From NCBI RefSeq assembly GCF_014649715.1, contig NZ_BMTO01000002.1:564471-628470 (forward strand): a stretch of 64,000 nucleotides of DNA, written 5' to 3'. The position numbers were made by a program, and so were the translations under genes. Below are positions 22,805 to 32,663 of the stretch, piece after piece (position 1 is the stretch's first letter; each line of letters opens with the position of its first letter). The notes under the pieces were generated by a model, which saw only the letters and a list, made by a program, of their open reading frames with translations, did no database searches and was not told the origin of the DNA. Source of the stretch: Streptomyces lateritius. Lineage in GTDB: Bacteria > Actinomycetota > Actinomycetes > Streptomycetales > Streptomycetaceae.

Positions 22805-24468
22805 AACCCACGCGTCCGCTTGGCCGCGCGGCGGGCCGCCGCCGCGCCGGGGGACTGCATGAAGAGGCGGGCCAGCTCGCCCCCGAGGTTCACGCCGATC
22901 GCGATCGCCAAGGACAGGGCCGCCGCCTTCGCCAGAGAGGCGAAGCCCTGGTCCAGGTTGTTCTGGGCGATCGCGAGCACGCCGAAGTAGGTCGCCGAAC
23001 CAGGCAGCAGCGGCCCGATCGCCGCGGTCACGTAAGGCAGCGACGACGTGTGGTGGTAGCGGGCGATCAGCTGCCCGAACAGGCCGACGAGTCCCGCCGC
23101 CACAGCCGTCGCCATGACCGCCGACCCGTCGGCCGTCACCGCGATCGACGCGTAGATCACCCACGCCACCCCGCCGTTCAGCGTCGCGAACAGCACCGTG
23201 CCCCGTGACTGCTGCAGCAGGATCGCGAAGGTCGCGCACAGCACCATGGACGCCAGGATCTGCACCACCGGCCGCTCGACCGGATTGAGCACACCGTCCG
23301 GGTTGAGCTGCGCGTCGAACTGCACGGCCACGTACAGCACCGACAGCACGCCCACCACGATCGCCACGAAGAAGTACCCGACCTCCAGGAGCCGGGCCGA
23401 GGCCGTGATGTAGAAGCCGGTCAGCCCGTCCTGGACGGCCGCCACCAGCGCCCGCCCCGGGATCAGCGCGAACAGGCCACCCGTGATCACCGCCGAAGGC
23501 CGTAGATCCGCGTGCAGCAGGGTCAGCAGCACCCCCATCGCGGCCGGCGGCATCGCCGCCACCAGGAACTGGTAGAACTCCGGCAGTCCGCGCCCCGCGC
23601 ACAGCCACGCCAGCCGGTCCCCGAGCACCGCGCCGAGCGCCGCGACGAAGAAGACCGTCGCCCCGCCGCCCAGCAGCACGGAGGCCGCGCCCGCGAGCAC
23701 GCCCGCCGCCGTCGTCAGCACCCAGCCGGGGTACGGGTGCCGGTTGCGCCGGATCTCCGCGAGCCGCCGGTACGCCTCCTCCGGCGTGACCTCGTGCGCC
23801 TCGTCGTTGATGTCGGCGAGCAGCTGGTAGACCGCCTCCAGCCGCGTGTAGTCGGTGCCCCGCCGCCGTACCGTCCGGTTCGCGGTGACCGGATCGTCCA
23901 CGAGCGACGGCTGATAAGTGATCGACAGCAGGGTGAAGGTCACGGTCGGCTCGCACCGGTCCAGACCGTACGAACGGCAGATCGCGAACATCGCCGCCTC
24001 GACGTCCTCCGCGCCCTCGCCGCCCGCGAGCAGCAGCTCACCGATACGCAGCGTCAGGTCGAGCACACGCCCCACGGCGGGGCCCGGCTCGTCCTCCTTG
24101 CGCGGCGCCTCCGGCACCGGCCGGTCGCCGACCGGCAGCCGCAGCATGGTCCGCATCCGGTCCTGCCACGGGGCGTCCTTCGACAGCCGCACCAGCGGAA
24201 TGCCGTGCGCGGGCGTGAAGGCCGGTGGCGCGTGCTTCGCGGAGTACGTGGAGGGCGGCGCGAACGCCGAGCCCTCCGGCTCGGACGGCAGCTCCGGCGC
24301 CAGCCCCTCGGGAACGGCGAACTCCGAGGTCGGATGCTCCTCCTCCGGCACCCCCGGCTGCTCCACCCCAGGCGGCGGAGTGAAGGCGCTGCGTGCCTCG
24401 TCCGACTGTGGCTTCCGGTCCTCCGGGCCCTCCGGCTCCGCGACCACTGTGTTCGTCCTCACTCCCAT
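22801..24468 (-). CDS. ThrE-type threonine/serine exporter
   Basis: A 555-residue membrane protein with both ThrE halves fused (DUF1212 and DUF3815). A charged N-terminal region of about 110 residues is followed by the conserved cytoplasmic domain (LRIGELLLAGGEGAEDVEAAMFAICRSYGL), then about ten TM segments, among them GAVLGDRLAWLCAGRGLPEFYQFLVAAMPPAAMGV and GPLLPGSATYFGVLAI. The ThrE family exports threonine and serine by proton-motive force. I use ATG 24468; the frame extends 72 bp further but the extra residues lack family character. The stop TAG coincides with the end of dispersed repeat copy A. Confidence 0.88.
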   Translation of the reverse strand: MGVRTNTVVAEPEGPEDRKPQSDEARSAFTPPPGVEQPGVPEEEHPTSEFAVPEGLAPELPSEPEGSAFAPPSTYSAKHAPPAFTPAHGIPLVRLSKDAPWQDRMRTMLRLPVGDRPVPEAPRKEDEPGPAVGRVLDLTLRIGELLLAGGEGAEDVEAAMFAICRSYGLDRCEPTVTFTLLSITYQPSLVDDPVTANRTVRRRGTDYTRLEAVYQLLADINDEAHEVTPEEAYRRLAEIRRNRHPYPGWVLTTAAGVLAGAASVLLGGGATVFFVAALGAVLGDRLAWLCAGRGLPEFYQFLVAAMPPAAMGVLLTLLHADLRPSAVITGGLFALIPGRALVAAVQDGLTGFYITASARLLEVGYFFVAIVVGVLSVLYVAVQFDAQLNPDGVLNPVERPVVQILASMVLCATFAILLQQSRGTVLFATLNGGVAWVIYASIAVTADGSAVMATAVAAGLVGLFGQLIARYHHTSSLPYVTAAIGPLLPGSATYFGVLAIAQNNLDQGFASLAKAAALSLAIAIGVNLGGELARLFMQSPGAAAARRAAKRTRGF

Positions 24469-24570
24469 TCGCCCCGCCTGCCCAGTATGGACATGCGCAT
24501 ACGGCAAGCGAGACGGGCGGCACACCCACAAGGGGTGCACCGCCCGTCACGTACGTCAGAAACGCCCCGC

Positions 24571-25065
24571 TCAGTGGGCGCCACCCTGCGCCTCGAGGCG
24601 CTTGTAGGAGGCCTCGATCTCGGCCTCGGCCTCGGCGCGGCCGACCCAGTTGGCGCCCTCGACCGACTTGCCCGGCTCCAGGTCCTTGTAGACCTCGAAG
24701 AAGTGCTGGATCTCCAGGCGGTCGAACTCCGACACGTGGTGGATGTCGCGCAGGTGCTCGACACGCGGGTCCGAGGCGGGGACGCACAGGAGCTTGTCGT
24801 CGCCGCCGGCCTCGTCCGTCATGCGGAACATGCCGATGGCCCGGCACTTGATCAGGCAGCCGGGGAACGTCGGCTCGTCCAGGATGACCAGCGCGTCCAG
24901 CGGGTCGCCGTCCTCGCCGAGGGTGTTCTCGACGAAGCCGTAGTCGGCCGGGTAGCTGGTCGAGGTGAAGAGGCGGCGGTCCAGGCGGATGCGACCGGTC
25001 TCGTGGTCGACCTCGTACTTGTTCCGCGACCCCTTCGGGATCTCGATGGTGACGTCGAACTCCAC
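24571..25065 (-). CDS. ppa: Inorganic pyrophosphatase
   Basis: A 164-residue family I soluble pyrophosphatase. The signature DGDPLDALV (the metal-binding DxDPxD site), the N-terminal [17 protein letters not shown] and the KDLEPGK motif are all present. It hydrolyses PPi and so pulls nucleic-acid and aminoacyl-tRNA synthesis forward. GTG 25065 is preceded by aggagg. It is divergent from dacB with about 100 bp between. Confidence 0.96.
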   Translation of the reverse strand: MEFDVTIEIPKGSRNKYEVDHETGRIRLDRRLFTSTSYPADYGFVENTLGEDGDPLDALVILDEPTFPGCLIKCRAIGMFRMTDEAGGDDKLLCVPASDPRVEHLRDIHHVSEFDRLEIQHFFEVYKDLEPGKSVEGANWVGRAEAEAEIEASYKRLEAQGGAH

Positions 25066-25168
25066 GGGTGGCTCCTCCTGAATCAAACACATGTGAATGC
25101 CTGCGACGACGCGCAGTGATTAAGTGTCCCTCACGCCTGTGTGTGATCGCGAAAGGGGCTGGTCAGCA

Positions 25169-26578
25169 ATGCCGGAGCCGCGGACCTGGCAGCTCACGAC
25201 GTGCTCTGCCGTACTCGGTCTGGCCCTGGCCGCCGGAGCGGTGACCGCCGCCGGCCCGTGGGACAACGGTCAGCGTAAGGCCGAGCGGGCCCGGGCCGCC
25301 GCAGCGGCCCCCACAGGTGGCGCACATCACGCGCCCGGCCCGGCCGCCGCAGGCCCCCCGCGCCCCGCCCCGGCTCCGAGCGCCCCCGGCGTCCTGCGCG
25401 CCCTCGCCGCCCCGGACTCCAGCCGCCCGGGCGACCTCGCCGCCACCCTCGTACCGCTCCTCGCCGACCCCGGCCTCGGCACGCTGCGCACCGCGTCCGT
25501 GGTCGACGCGACCACCGGCGAGCAGCTGTACGGCGAGGGCGCCACGACCCCCATGACCCCGGCCTCCACCGTCAAGATCGCCACCACGGTCGCCGCGCTC
25601 GCCGCCCTCGGCCCCGACCACCGCATCCCCACCACCGTCGCGGCCTCCCCGGACGGCCGCGCCCTCACCCTGGTCGGCGGCGGCGACCCCACTCTCGACA
25701 CCGCCCGCCTGAAGAAGCTCGCCGGCGACACCGCCCGCGCCCTGAAGGGCAGGGGCGTCACGGCCGTACGCCTGGCCTACGACGCGAGCCTCTACCAGGG
25801 CCCGCAGCACCACCCCATCGGCCCCAACGAGAACCTGGCGCCCGTGGTCGCCCTGATGACCGACGGAGGCCGGCTGGACGATTCGGACAGCGGGCCCGCC
25901 CCCCGCTCCGCCGACCCGGCCCGCGCCACCGCCACCGCCTTCGCCGACCTCCTCGGCGCGGCCGGCGTCACCGTCCAGGGCGCCCCCGCCCCGGGCCGCG
26001 CCCCCCGGGCCACGCCCACGGCCGCCCCCCTGGCCCGTTCGTACTCGGAGCCGCTCTCCGCCCTCGTCGAGCGCACCCTCACCCACAGCGACAACGACCT
26101 CGCCGAGGCCCTCGCACGGCAGACCGCCCTCGCCCGCAAGCAGCCCGCGAGCTTCGACGGCGCAGGCAGGGCCGTCCGGGCGGAGCTGGACGCCCTCGGA
26201 GTGCCGACCGCCGGGGCGCGGTTCGCCGACGGCAGCGGCCTCTCCCGCGCCGACCGGGTCTCCGCCGCCCTGCTCACCGCCCTCCTCACCCGAGCGGCCG
26301 ACCCCGCCCGCCCCACCCTGCGGCCCGTCCTGACGGGCCTGCCCGTCGGCGGCTTCAGCGGCACCCTCAAGAGCCGCTTCGACACCGCACCCACCGCGCC
26401 CGGAGCAGGCCTGATCCGCGCGAAGACCGGCACCCTGACAGGCGTCAACACCCTCGCCGGAACCGTCGTGACCGCCGAGGGGCGACTGCTCGCCTTCGCC
26501 TTCCTGGCCGGTCGGACCCCCTCCCCGTACACCGCCCAGCCCGCCCTCGACCGACTCTCCGCCGCTCTCGTCCCCTAG
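25169..26578 (+). CDS. dacB: D-alanyl-D-alanine carboxypeptidase/endopeptidase (PBP4, S13)
   Basis: A 469-residue S13-family penicillin-binding protein. An uncleaved or cleavable signal segment (LTTCSAVLGLALAAGAVTAAG) is followed by a Pro/Ala-rich linker and the catalytic domain with S133 in PASTVKIA, SDN at 307-309 and KTGT at 419-422. It acts outside the membrane on peptidoglycan stem peptides. ATG 25169 is chosen for its position 14 bp after 'aaagggg'; a GTG 45 bp upstream is possible and would lengthen the cytoplasmic end. It heads a rightward run with the metalloprotease, tilS and hpt, in the order known from S. coelicolor. Confidence 0.93.
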   Translation: MPEPRTWQLTTCSAVLGLALAAGAVTAAGPWDNGQRKAERARAAAAAPTGGAHHAPGPAAAGPPRPAPAPSAPGVLRALAAPDSSRPGDLAATLVPLLADPGLGTLRTASVVDATTGEQLYGEGATTPMTPASTVKIATTVAALAALGPDHRIPTTVAASPDGRALTLVGGGDPTLDTARLKKLAGDTARALKGRGVTAVRLAYDASLYQGPQHHPIGPNENLAPVVALMTDGGRLDDSDSGPAPRSADPARATATAFADLLGAAGVTVQGAPAPGRAPRATPTAAPLARSYSEPLSALVERTLTHSDNDLAEALARQTALARKQPASFDGAGRAVRAELDALGVPTAGARFADGSGLSRADRVSAALLTALLTRAADPARPTLRPVLTGLPVGGFSGTLKSRFDTAPTAPGAGLIRAKTGTLTGVNTLAGTVVTAEGRLLAFAFLAGRTPSPYTAQPALDRLSAALVP

Positions 26579-26644
26579 GGGGCGCCGGGCGCTGAACAGC
26601 TCCGAACCCTCACCGAACAGACGTCGAGAACGTACGGTTGACGC

Positions 26645-27790
26645 ATGACGAGCATCGGTGGTGCCGAGATGGTCGACTGGAATCTCGCGGTCGCGACCGC
26701 GACCCGACTGGTGAAGCCGGGCCCAGAGGTGAGCCGCGAGGAGGCCCGCGACGTCGTCGCGGAGCTGCGCCGGCACGCCAAGGCGTCCGAGGAGCACGTC
26801 AGGGCCTTCACCCGGATGATCCCCGAAGGCCACGAACCGGCGGACACCCCCGTCCTCGTCGTGGACCGGGCGGGCTGGATCAGGGCCAACGTCGCCGGCT
26901 TCCGCGAACTGCTCTCCCCGCTCCTCGACAAGATGCAGGAGCGCCGCTCGGGCACCCCCGGCGGCGCCGTCCTGGGCGCGGTCGGCGGCAAGGTCACCGG
27001 CGTCGAGCTCGGCATGCTCCTCTCCTTCCTCGCCTCCCGCATCCTCGGCCAGTACGAGACCTTCGCCCCCGCGACCCGCGAATTCCCCGCCGGTGACCCC
27101 GCCGCCCCGGGCTCCGGCGGCGGACGCCTCCTGCTCGTCGCCCCCAACATCGTCCACGTCGAACGCGAACTCGCCGTCGACCCGCACGACTTCCGGCTCT
27201 GGGTCTGCCTCCACGAGGAGACCCACCGCACCCAGTTCACCGCCGTGCCCTGGCTCCGCGACCATCTGCAGGGCGAGATCCAGTCATTTCTCGGCGCCAC
27301 CGACGTCGACCCCTCCACCGTCGTCGAGCGGCTGCGCGAGGCCGCCCAGGCCCTGGCCGGCGGCCGCCCCGAGGGCGAGGAGGGCGAGCCCGCACCCTCC
27401 TTCGTCGAACTCGTGCAGACCCCCGAGCAGCGCGAGATCCTCGGCCGCCTCACCGCCGTCATGTCCCTCCTCGAAGGCCACGCCGACTACGTCATGGACG
27501 GGGTCGGACCGCAGGTCGTGCCCTCGGTCGCCGAGATCCGCGAGAAGTTCCAGCAGCGCCGCGCGCGCGGTGCCTCACGCCTCGACCTCGCCCTGCGCAA
27601 GCTCCTCGGCCTCGACGCCAAGCTGCGTCAGTACCGCGACGGAGAGCGCTTCGTACGGGCCGTCGTCGACCAGGTCGGCATGGACGGTTTCAACCGCGTG
27701 TGGACGTCGCCCAACACGCTCCCCACCAAGTCCGAGATCGCCGAACCGGCGGACTGGGTGGCGAGGGTGCACCGTAGGGCAGACTCGTGA
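26645..27790 (+). CDS. Zinc-dependent metalloprotease-like protein (DUF2342)
   Basis: A 381-residue DUF2342 protein, the actinobacterial family sometimes labelled 'coenzyme F420 biosynthesis-associated'. The zincin motif HEETH is at 190-194 (LWVCLHEETHRTQF) and a second conserved segment, SLLEGHADYVMDGVG, about 85 residues later gives a likely third ligand. The predicted fold is a gluzincin-like hydrolase, intracellular because no signal peptide is seen. ATG 26645 gives MTSIGGAEMVDWNLA, the usual family start. It sits between dacB and tilS, a conserved order. Substrate unknown. Confidence 0.9.
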   Translation: MTSIGGAEMVDWNLAVATATRLVKPGPEVSREEARDVVAELRRHAKASEEHVRAFTRMIPEGHEPADTPVLVVDRAGWIRANVAGFRELLSPLLDKMQERRSGTPGGAVLGAVGGKVTGVELGMLLSFLASRILGQYETFAPATREFPAGDPAAPGSGGGRLLLVAPNIVHVERELAVDPHDFRLWVCLHEETHRTQFTAVPWLRDHLQGEIQSFLGATDVDPSTVVERLREAAQALAGGRPEGEEGEPAPSFVELVQTPEQREILGRLTAVMSLLEGHADYVMDGVGPQVVPSVAEIREKFQQRRARGASRLDLALRKLLGLDAKLRQYRDGERFVRAVVDQVGMDGFNRVWTSPNTLPTKSEIAEPADWVARVHRRADS

Positions 27791-27986
27791 GACGGGTGCG
27801 ACGTACGACGGAAGAACACCCCTCCAATCACCCATCCGAGGGACCCTAGGCAAGGGGTGGGGCGTGCAATGCTCGGGTAACGGCCAGGTTCTGTCACCAT
27901 CGACGCACTCTGAGTGACCGAACCCCCTCTTCCGACCGTTAAGACTCCGACCGAGGCACCCCACTCCTTCACGAAGGGCACCGGAC

Positions 27987-29042
27987 ATGGGTCCCCATCC
28001 TGCGGTCGCGGCGATACGCCTGGCGGTCCGCCGCGTACTCCACGACGTTCTCACCGAGCACCACACCATCCGCACCACCGACACGACCGACGACAAGGCC
28101 ACCCACCCGGCCCGCGACGACGAGCGCACGCACCCCCTCGTGCTCGTCGCCTGCTCCGGGGGCGCCGACTCCATGGCGCTCGCCTCCGCGCTCGCCTTCG
28201 AAGCCCGCAAACTCGCCGTCCGCGCCGGCGGCGTCACCGTCGACCACGGCCTCCAGGACGGCTCCGACCAGCGCGCCACCGAGGTCGCCGGCCGCATGGC
28301 CGCGCTCGGCCTCGACCCCGTCGAAGCCGTCGCCGTCACCGTCGGCCGTGAGGGCGGGCCCGAGGCCGCCGCGCGCGACGCCCGCTACGCCGCCCTCGAC
28401 GCCGCCGCCGAACGCCACGGCGCCGCCGCCGTCCTGCTCGGCCACACCCGCGACGACCAAGCGGAAACCGTCCTCCTCGGCCTCGCCCGCGGCTCCGGCA
28501 TCCGCTCCCTCTCCGGCATGGCCGCCGTCTCCGGCGCCTCCGGGCGCTACCGCCGCCCCTTCCTGGAGCTCGACCGGCAGACCGTCCGCAAGGCCTGCGT
28601 CGCCCAGGAACTGGCCGTCTGGGACGACCCCCACAACGCGGACCCCGCCTACACCCGCTCCCGCCTCCGCCACGAAGGCCTCCCCGCCCTGGAGAAGGCG
28701 CTCGGCAAAGGTGTCGTCGAAGCCCTCGCCCGGACGGCCCAGCTGTCCCGCGACGACGCCGACGCCCTCGACTCCTGGGCCGCCGATGTGGAAGCGCTGG
28801 TACGGGACGAGGCCGGCCGCCTTGAATGCGCCAAGCTCTTCGGACTGCCCCCCGCCGTCCGCCGCCGCGTCCTGCGCCGCGCCGTCATCGCCGAGGGCGC
28901 ACCCGCCGGCTCCCTCTTCGCCCGGCACATCGAGGAGGTCGACCGGCTGATCACCGGCTGGCGCGGCCAGGGAGCCATCAATCTGCCCGGCCGCGTCGAG
29001 GCACGACGGCAGGGTGGCAGACTGGTCATTCGGCAAGGCTGA
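27987..29042 (+). CDS. tilS: tRNA(Ile)-lysidine synthase
   Basis: A 351-residue TilS with the P-loop-like PP motif SGGADS at 57-62 and [19 protein letters not shown] downstream. It ligates lysine to C34 of the CAU-anticodon isoleucine tRNA using ATP. It has the short actinobacterial form, without the C-terminal domains of E. coli TilS. A stretch of about 25 residues rich in T, D and H ([20 protein letters not shown]) between the first helix and the PP motif looks like a low-complexity insert. hpt follows after 26 bp. Confidence 0.95.
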   Translation: MGPHPAVAAIRLAVRRVLHDVLTEHHTIRTTDTTDDKATHPARDDERTHPLVLVACSGGADSMALASALAFEARKLAVRAGGVTVDHGLQDGSDQRATEVAGRMAALGLDPVEAVAVTVGREGGPEAAARDARYAALDAAAERHGAAAVLLGHTRDDQAETVLLGLARGSGIRSLSGMAAVSGASGRYRRPFLELDRQTVRKACVAQELAVWDDPHNADPAYTRSRLRHEGLPALEKALGKGVVEALARTAQLSRDDADALDSWAADVEALVRDEAGRLECAKLFGLPPAVRRRVLRRAVIAEGAPAGSLFARHIEEVDRLITGWRGQGAINLPGRVEARRQGGRLVIRQG

Positions 29043-29068
29043 AGCACGCTGCAACGAAAGTGACCCGG

Positions 29069-29623
29069 GTGAACGAGAAGGACATGGGCACCGACCTCAA
29101 GTCGGTGCTCATCACCAAGGAAGAGATCGACGCGAAGCTGGCCGAGCTGGCCGCGAAGATCGACGCGGAGTACGCGGGCAAGGACCTGCTCATCGTCGGA
29201 GTCCTCAAGGGCGCCGTGATGGTGATGGCGGACCTGGCGCGCGCGCTGTCCACCCCCGTCACCATGGACTGGATGGCCGTCTCCTCCTACGGGGCCGGCA
29301 CCCAGTCCTCCGGCGTCGTCCGGATCCTCAAGGACCTGGACACCGACATCAAGGGCAAGCACGTCCTGATCGTCGAGGACATCATCGACTCCGGCCTCAC
29401 GCTGTCCTGGCTGCTGTCGAACCTCGGCTCCCGCGAACCGGCCTCCCTGGAGGTCTGCACCCTCCTCCGCAAGCCGGACGCCGCCAAGGTCGCGATCGAC
29501 GTGAAGTGGATCGGCTTCGACATCCCGAACGAGTTCGTCGTCGGATACGGCCTGGACTACGCCGAGAAGTACCGCAACCTTCCGTTCGTCGGCACGCTCG
29601 CGCCGCACGTGTACGGAGGCTGA
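29069..29623 (+). CDS. hpt: Hypoxanthine phosphoribosyltransferase
   Basis: A 184-residue purine salvage enzyme. The PRPP motif [18 protein letters not shown] (about residues 103-120) and the N-terminal [19 protein letters not shown] are diagnostic. It converts hypoxanthine or guanine plus PRPP to IMP or GMP. GTG 29069 ([10 protein letters not shown]) follows 'gaaag' by 8 bp and fits the length of relatives; ATG 29084 is the alternative. Order tilS-hpt-ftsH is conserved widely in bacteria. Confidence 0.95.
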   Translation: MNEKDMGTDLKSVLITKEEIDAKLAELAAKIDAEYAGKDLLIVGVLKGAVMVMADLARALSTPVTMDWMAVSSYGAGTQSSGVVRILKDLDTDIKGKHVLIVEDIIDSGLTLSWLLSNLGSREPASLEVCTLLRKPDAAKVAIDVKWIGFDIPNEFVVGYGLDYAEKYRNLPFVGTLAPHVYGG

Positions 29624-29760
29624 GGCAGGGGAACCCACGCCGCCCTCCCGCCGTTGGAGGAAGGGAAGGCGGCCGCGGGTGACAATGCTGGGGTACCGTC
29701 CGAAGAACAGCTTTTTCTCATAGCAGCTCTCACAGCAGCATTTACCTACGGGCAGGAGGG

Positions 29761-29780
29761 ACGGAGCGTTCTCGCTCCGT
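29761..29780 (+). promoter_or_regulatory. Hairpin between the ftsH Shine-Dalgarno and start codon
   Basis: acggagcg (29761-29768) and cgctccgt (29773-29780) pair perfectly around a ttct loop. The consensus-strength Shine-Dalgarno AGGAGGG ends at 29760, immediately before the stem, and the in-frame ATG is at 29785, 4 bp after it. Without the hairpin the spacing is 24 bp, too long; with it folded the distance shrinks to about 4-5 nucleotides. Confidence 0.65.
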
Positions 29781-29784
29781 ATGG

Positions 29785-31827
29785 ATGGACGTGAAGCGAT
29801 ACTTCCGTGGGCCGGTCATGTGGATCGTGCTGGCCGTCCTCGCCGTGGTCGTGCTGATGCAGGTCGTCGGCTCGTCCGAGGGCTACAAGACGGTGGACAC
29901 CAGCAGGGTCGTCCAGGCGATCAATGACAAGCAGGCCGACCAGGTCAAGCTGACGACCGGCGACGAGCAGGTCATCAAGGTCGAGCTCAAGAAGGGCGCC
30001 GACAAGGACAAGTACGGCGGCAGCACCAAGATCCAGGCCAGCTACATCGGTGACCAGGGTGCCAACCTGACCACCACGCTCCAGGACCAGGCCGCCTCCG
30101 GCGCCCTGGACAAGGGCTACACCGTCTCGCCGGAGCGGCAGAGCCCGTTCCTGTCGGTGCTGCTCTCGCTGCTGCCCTTCGTCCTCATCGTCGTCGTCTT
30201 CCTGTTCTTGATGAACCAGATGCAGGGCGGCGGCTCCCGAGTCATGAACTTCGGGAAGTCCAAGGCCAAGCTGATCACCAAGGACACCCCGAAGACGACC
30301 TTCGCCGACGTGGCGGGGTCCGACGAGGCGGTCGAGGAGCTCCACGAGATCAAGGAGTTCCTCCAGGAGCCGGCGAAGTTCCAGGCCGTCGGCGCCAAGA
30401 TCCCCAAGGGCGTGCTGCTCTACGGCCCGCCCGGAACCGGCAAGACCCTCCTCGCGCGTGCCGTCGCGGGCGAAGCCGGCGTGCCGTTCTACTCGATCTC
30501 CGGTTCCGACTTCGTCGAGATGTTCGTCGGTGTCGGTGCCTCCCGAGTCCGCGACCTCTTCGAGCAGGCCAAGGCGAACGCCCCGGCGATCGTCTTCGTC
30601 GACGAGATCGACGCAGTCGGTCGTCACCGCGGTGCCGGCCTCGGCGGTGGCCACGACGAGCGCGAGCAGACCCTCAACCAGCTCCTCGTCGAGATGGACG
30701 GCTTCGACGTGAAGGGCGGCGTCATCCTGATCGCCGCCACGAACCGGCCCGACATCCTCGACCCGGCGCTCCTGCGCCCGGGACGGTTCGACCGGCAGAT
30801 CGCCGTCGACCGCCCGGACATGCAGGGCCGTCTGGAGATCCTCAAGGTCCACCAGAAGGGCAAGCCGGTCGCCCCGGACGTCGACCTGGGCGCGGTCGCT
30901 CGCCGCACCCCCGGCTTCACCGGTGCCGATCTCTCCAACGTCCTGAACGAGGCGGCGCTCCTGACCGCCCGCAGCGACAAGAAGCTGATCGACAACCACT
31001 CGCTGGACGAGGCGATCGACCGTGTGGTCGCGGGCCCGCAGAAGCGGACCCGGATCATGTCGGACAAGGAGAAGAAGATCACCGCGTACCACGAGGGCGG
31101 ACACGCCCTGGTCGCGGCGGCCTCGCCGAACTCCGACCCGGTCCACAAGATCACCATCCTGTCCCGCGGCCGGGCCCTGGGTTACACGATGGTGCTCCCG
31201 GACGAGGACAAGTACTCGACCACGCGCAACGAGATGCTCGACCAGCTCGCTTACATGCTGGGCGGGCGCGCGGCCGAGGAGCTCGTCTTCCACGACCCGA
31301 CCACGGGCGCGGCGAACGACATCGAGAAGGCCACGGCCACCGCTCGCGCGATGGTCACGCAGTACGGCATGACCGAGCGGCTCGGGGCGATCAAGTTCGG
31401 TGGCGACAACACCGAGCCGTTCCTCGGCCGCGAGATGGCGCACCAGCGCGACTACTCGGAAGAGGTCGCCGCGCTGGTCGACGAAGAGGTCAAGAAGCTC
31501 ATCGAGACCGCGCACAACGAGGCGTGGGAGATCCTCGTCGAGAACCGTGACGTCCTCGACAACCTCGTCCTGCAGCTCCTGGAGAAGGAGACGCTGGGCA
31601 AGGAGGAGATCGCCGAGATCTTCGCCCCGATCGTCAAGCGCCCGGCCCGCCCGGCCTGGACCGGCTCCTCGCGCCGTACGCCCTCGACCCGCCCGCCGGT
31701 GCTCTCCCCCAAGGAGCTGGCACTGACGAACGGAGCGAACGGCAGCACGGCCACCCCGACGGTGGACACCGCCAAGACGCCGACCACCGGCATCGAGGTG
31801 GCCCCGGAGGAGACCCCGGAGGTCTGA
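29785..31827 (+). CDS. ftsH: ATP-dependent zinc metalloprotease FtsH
   Basis: A 680-residue membrane AAA protease. TM1 is at about 10-30 ([20 protein letters not shown]), an extracytoplasmic domain follows, and TM2 is at about 122-144. The AAA domain carries Walker A GPPGTGKT (214-221) and second-region motifs, and the protease zinc site HEGGH is at 436-440. The last 50 residues are Thr/Pro-rich. It degrades misassembled membrane and regulatory proteins. ATG 29785 starts the family-typical [10 protein letters not shown]; an out-of-frame ATG lies 4 bp upstream. A strong terminator follows at 31840. Confidence 0.96.
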   Translation: MDVKRYFRGPVMWIVLAVLAVVVLMQVVGSSEGYKTVDTSRVVQAINDKQADQVKLTTGDEQVIKVELKKGADKDKYGGSTKIQASYIGDQGANLTTTLQDQAASGALDKGYTVSPERQSPFLSVLLSLLPFVLIVVVFLFLMNQMQGGGSRVMNFGKSKAKLITKDTPKTTFADVAGSDEAVEELHEIKEFLQEPAKFQAVGAKIPKGVLLYGPPGTGKTLLARAVAGEAGVPFYSISGSDFVEMFVGVGASRVRDLFEQAKANAPAIVFVDEIDAVGRHRGAGLGGGHDEREQTLNQLLVEMDGFDVKGGVILIAATNRPDILDPALLRPGRFDRQIAVDRPDMQGRLEILKVHQKGKPVAPDVDLGAVARRTPGFTGADLSNVLNEAALLTARSDKKLIDNHSLDEAIDRVVAGPQKRTRIMSDKEKKITAYHEGGHALVAAASPNSDPVHKITILSRGRALGYTMVLPDEDKYSTTRNEMLDQLAYMLGGRAAEELVFHDPTTGAANDIEKATATARAMVTQYGMTERLGAIKFGGDNTEPFLGREMAHQRDYSEEVAALVDEEVKKLIETAHNEAWEILVENRDVLDNLVLQLLEKETLGKEEIAEIFAPIVKRPARPAWTGSSRRTPSTRPPVLSPKELALTNGANGSTATPTVDTAKTPTTGIEVAPEETPEV

Positions 31828-31839
31828 CCCGGAATGGAT

Positions 31840-31883
31840 GCCGCGCCCCCACAGGTTCTAGCCTGTGGGGGCGCGGCGTTTTT
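31840..31883 (+). terminator. Strong intrinsic terminator after ftsH
   Basis: gccgcgcccccacagg (31840-31855) pairs perfectly with cctgtgggggcgcggc (31862-31877) around a ttctag loop, followed by gttttt. A 16-bp GC-rich stem plus T-run is the clearest terminator in the window. It separates ftsH from folE, only 88 bp apart, so folE must have its promoter within or just after it. Confidence 0.92.
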
Positions 31884-31915
31884 CGCGCACATCAGTCAGA
31901 CGGAACGAGGCACAG

Positions 31916-32521
31916 ATGACCGACCCGGTGACGCTGGACGGCGAGGGTGAGATCGGCGAATTCGACGAGAAGCGCGCCGAGAACGCCGTACGGGAGCTCC
32001 TCATCGCGGTCGGAGAGGACCCTGACCGCGAGGGGCTGCGCGAGACGCCGGCGCGGGTGGCGCGGGCGTACAAGGAGCTGTTCGCCGGCCTCCGGCAGAA
32101 GCCGGAGGACGTGCTGACGACGACGTTCGACCTGGGCCACGACGAGCTGGTCCTCGTGAAGGACATCGAACTGACTGCGACCTGTGAACATCATTTGTTG
32201 CCATTTCATGGCGTAGCTCACATTGGTTACATTCCGGCTGAAACGGGCAAGATCACGGGGTTGTCGAAGCTGGCCCGCCTTGTCGACGTCTTCGCTCGTC
32301 GTCCGCAGGTGCAGGAGCGGCTGACGACGCAGATCGCCGATTCCCTGATGGAGATCCTCGAGGCGCGGGGCGCGATCGTCGTGATCGAAGCCGAGCACAT
32401 GTGCATGTCGCTGCGTGGCATCCGTAAGCCCGGCGCGAAGACGACGACCTCGGCGGTGCGTGGTCAACTTCGTGACGCGACTACACGAGCCGAGGCCATG
32501 TCCCTGATATTGGCGCGTTAG
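31916..32521 (+). CDS. folE: GTP cyclohydrolase I
   Basis: A 201-residue type I enzyme that opens GTP to 7,8-dihydroneopterin triphosphate, the first step of folate synthesis. The zinc/active-site segment [20 protein letters not shown] and the later [20 protein letters not shown] are intact. ATG 31916 is preceded by 'acgagg'. Codons covering [16 protein letters not shown] and its flanks (about 32167-32250) are strikingly AT-ending for this genome. The rest of the folate genes lie 1-4 kb downstream on the other strand. Confidence 0.96.
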   Translation: MTDPVTLDGEGEIGEFDEKRAENAVRELLIAVGEDPDREGLRETPARVARAYKELFAGLRQKPEDVLTTTFDLGHDELVLVKDIELTATCEHHLLPFHGVAHIGYIPAETGKITGLSKLARLVDVFARRPQVQERLTTQIADSLMEILEARGAIVVIEAEHMCMSLRGIRKPGAKTTTSAVRGQLRDATTRAEAMSLILAR

Positions 32522-32663
32522 GAGCGGTCCGGGTCGCCTCCCGCGGAAAGCGCTGCCGCAAATTGCAGGGCGCGGCTCACACCGGCTAGGCAGAGGCTGG
32601 TCTCACAGCTGTGCGTCTCGGACCGCCGGCCCCGGTGTCAGTGCGGCCGGTTAGCCTGCGGTC

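Noticed and set aside
22460..23956. Large minus-strand frame of about 498 residues overlapping dedA and the ThrE gene
   Set aside because: It is a +1 shadow of the ThrE coding sequence; its residues are A/R/G-rich, whereas the ThrE frame has clear TM segments and family motifs.
32001..32467. Antisense frames opposite folE at the AT-rich island
   Set aside because: No Shine-Dalgarno and poor codon bias. The island is better treated as an anomaly of folE itself.
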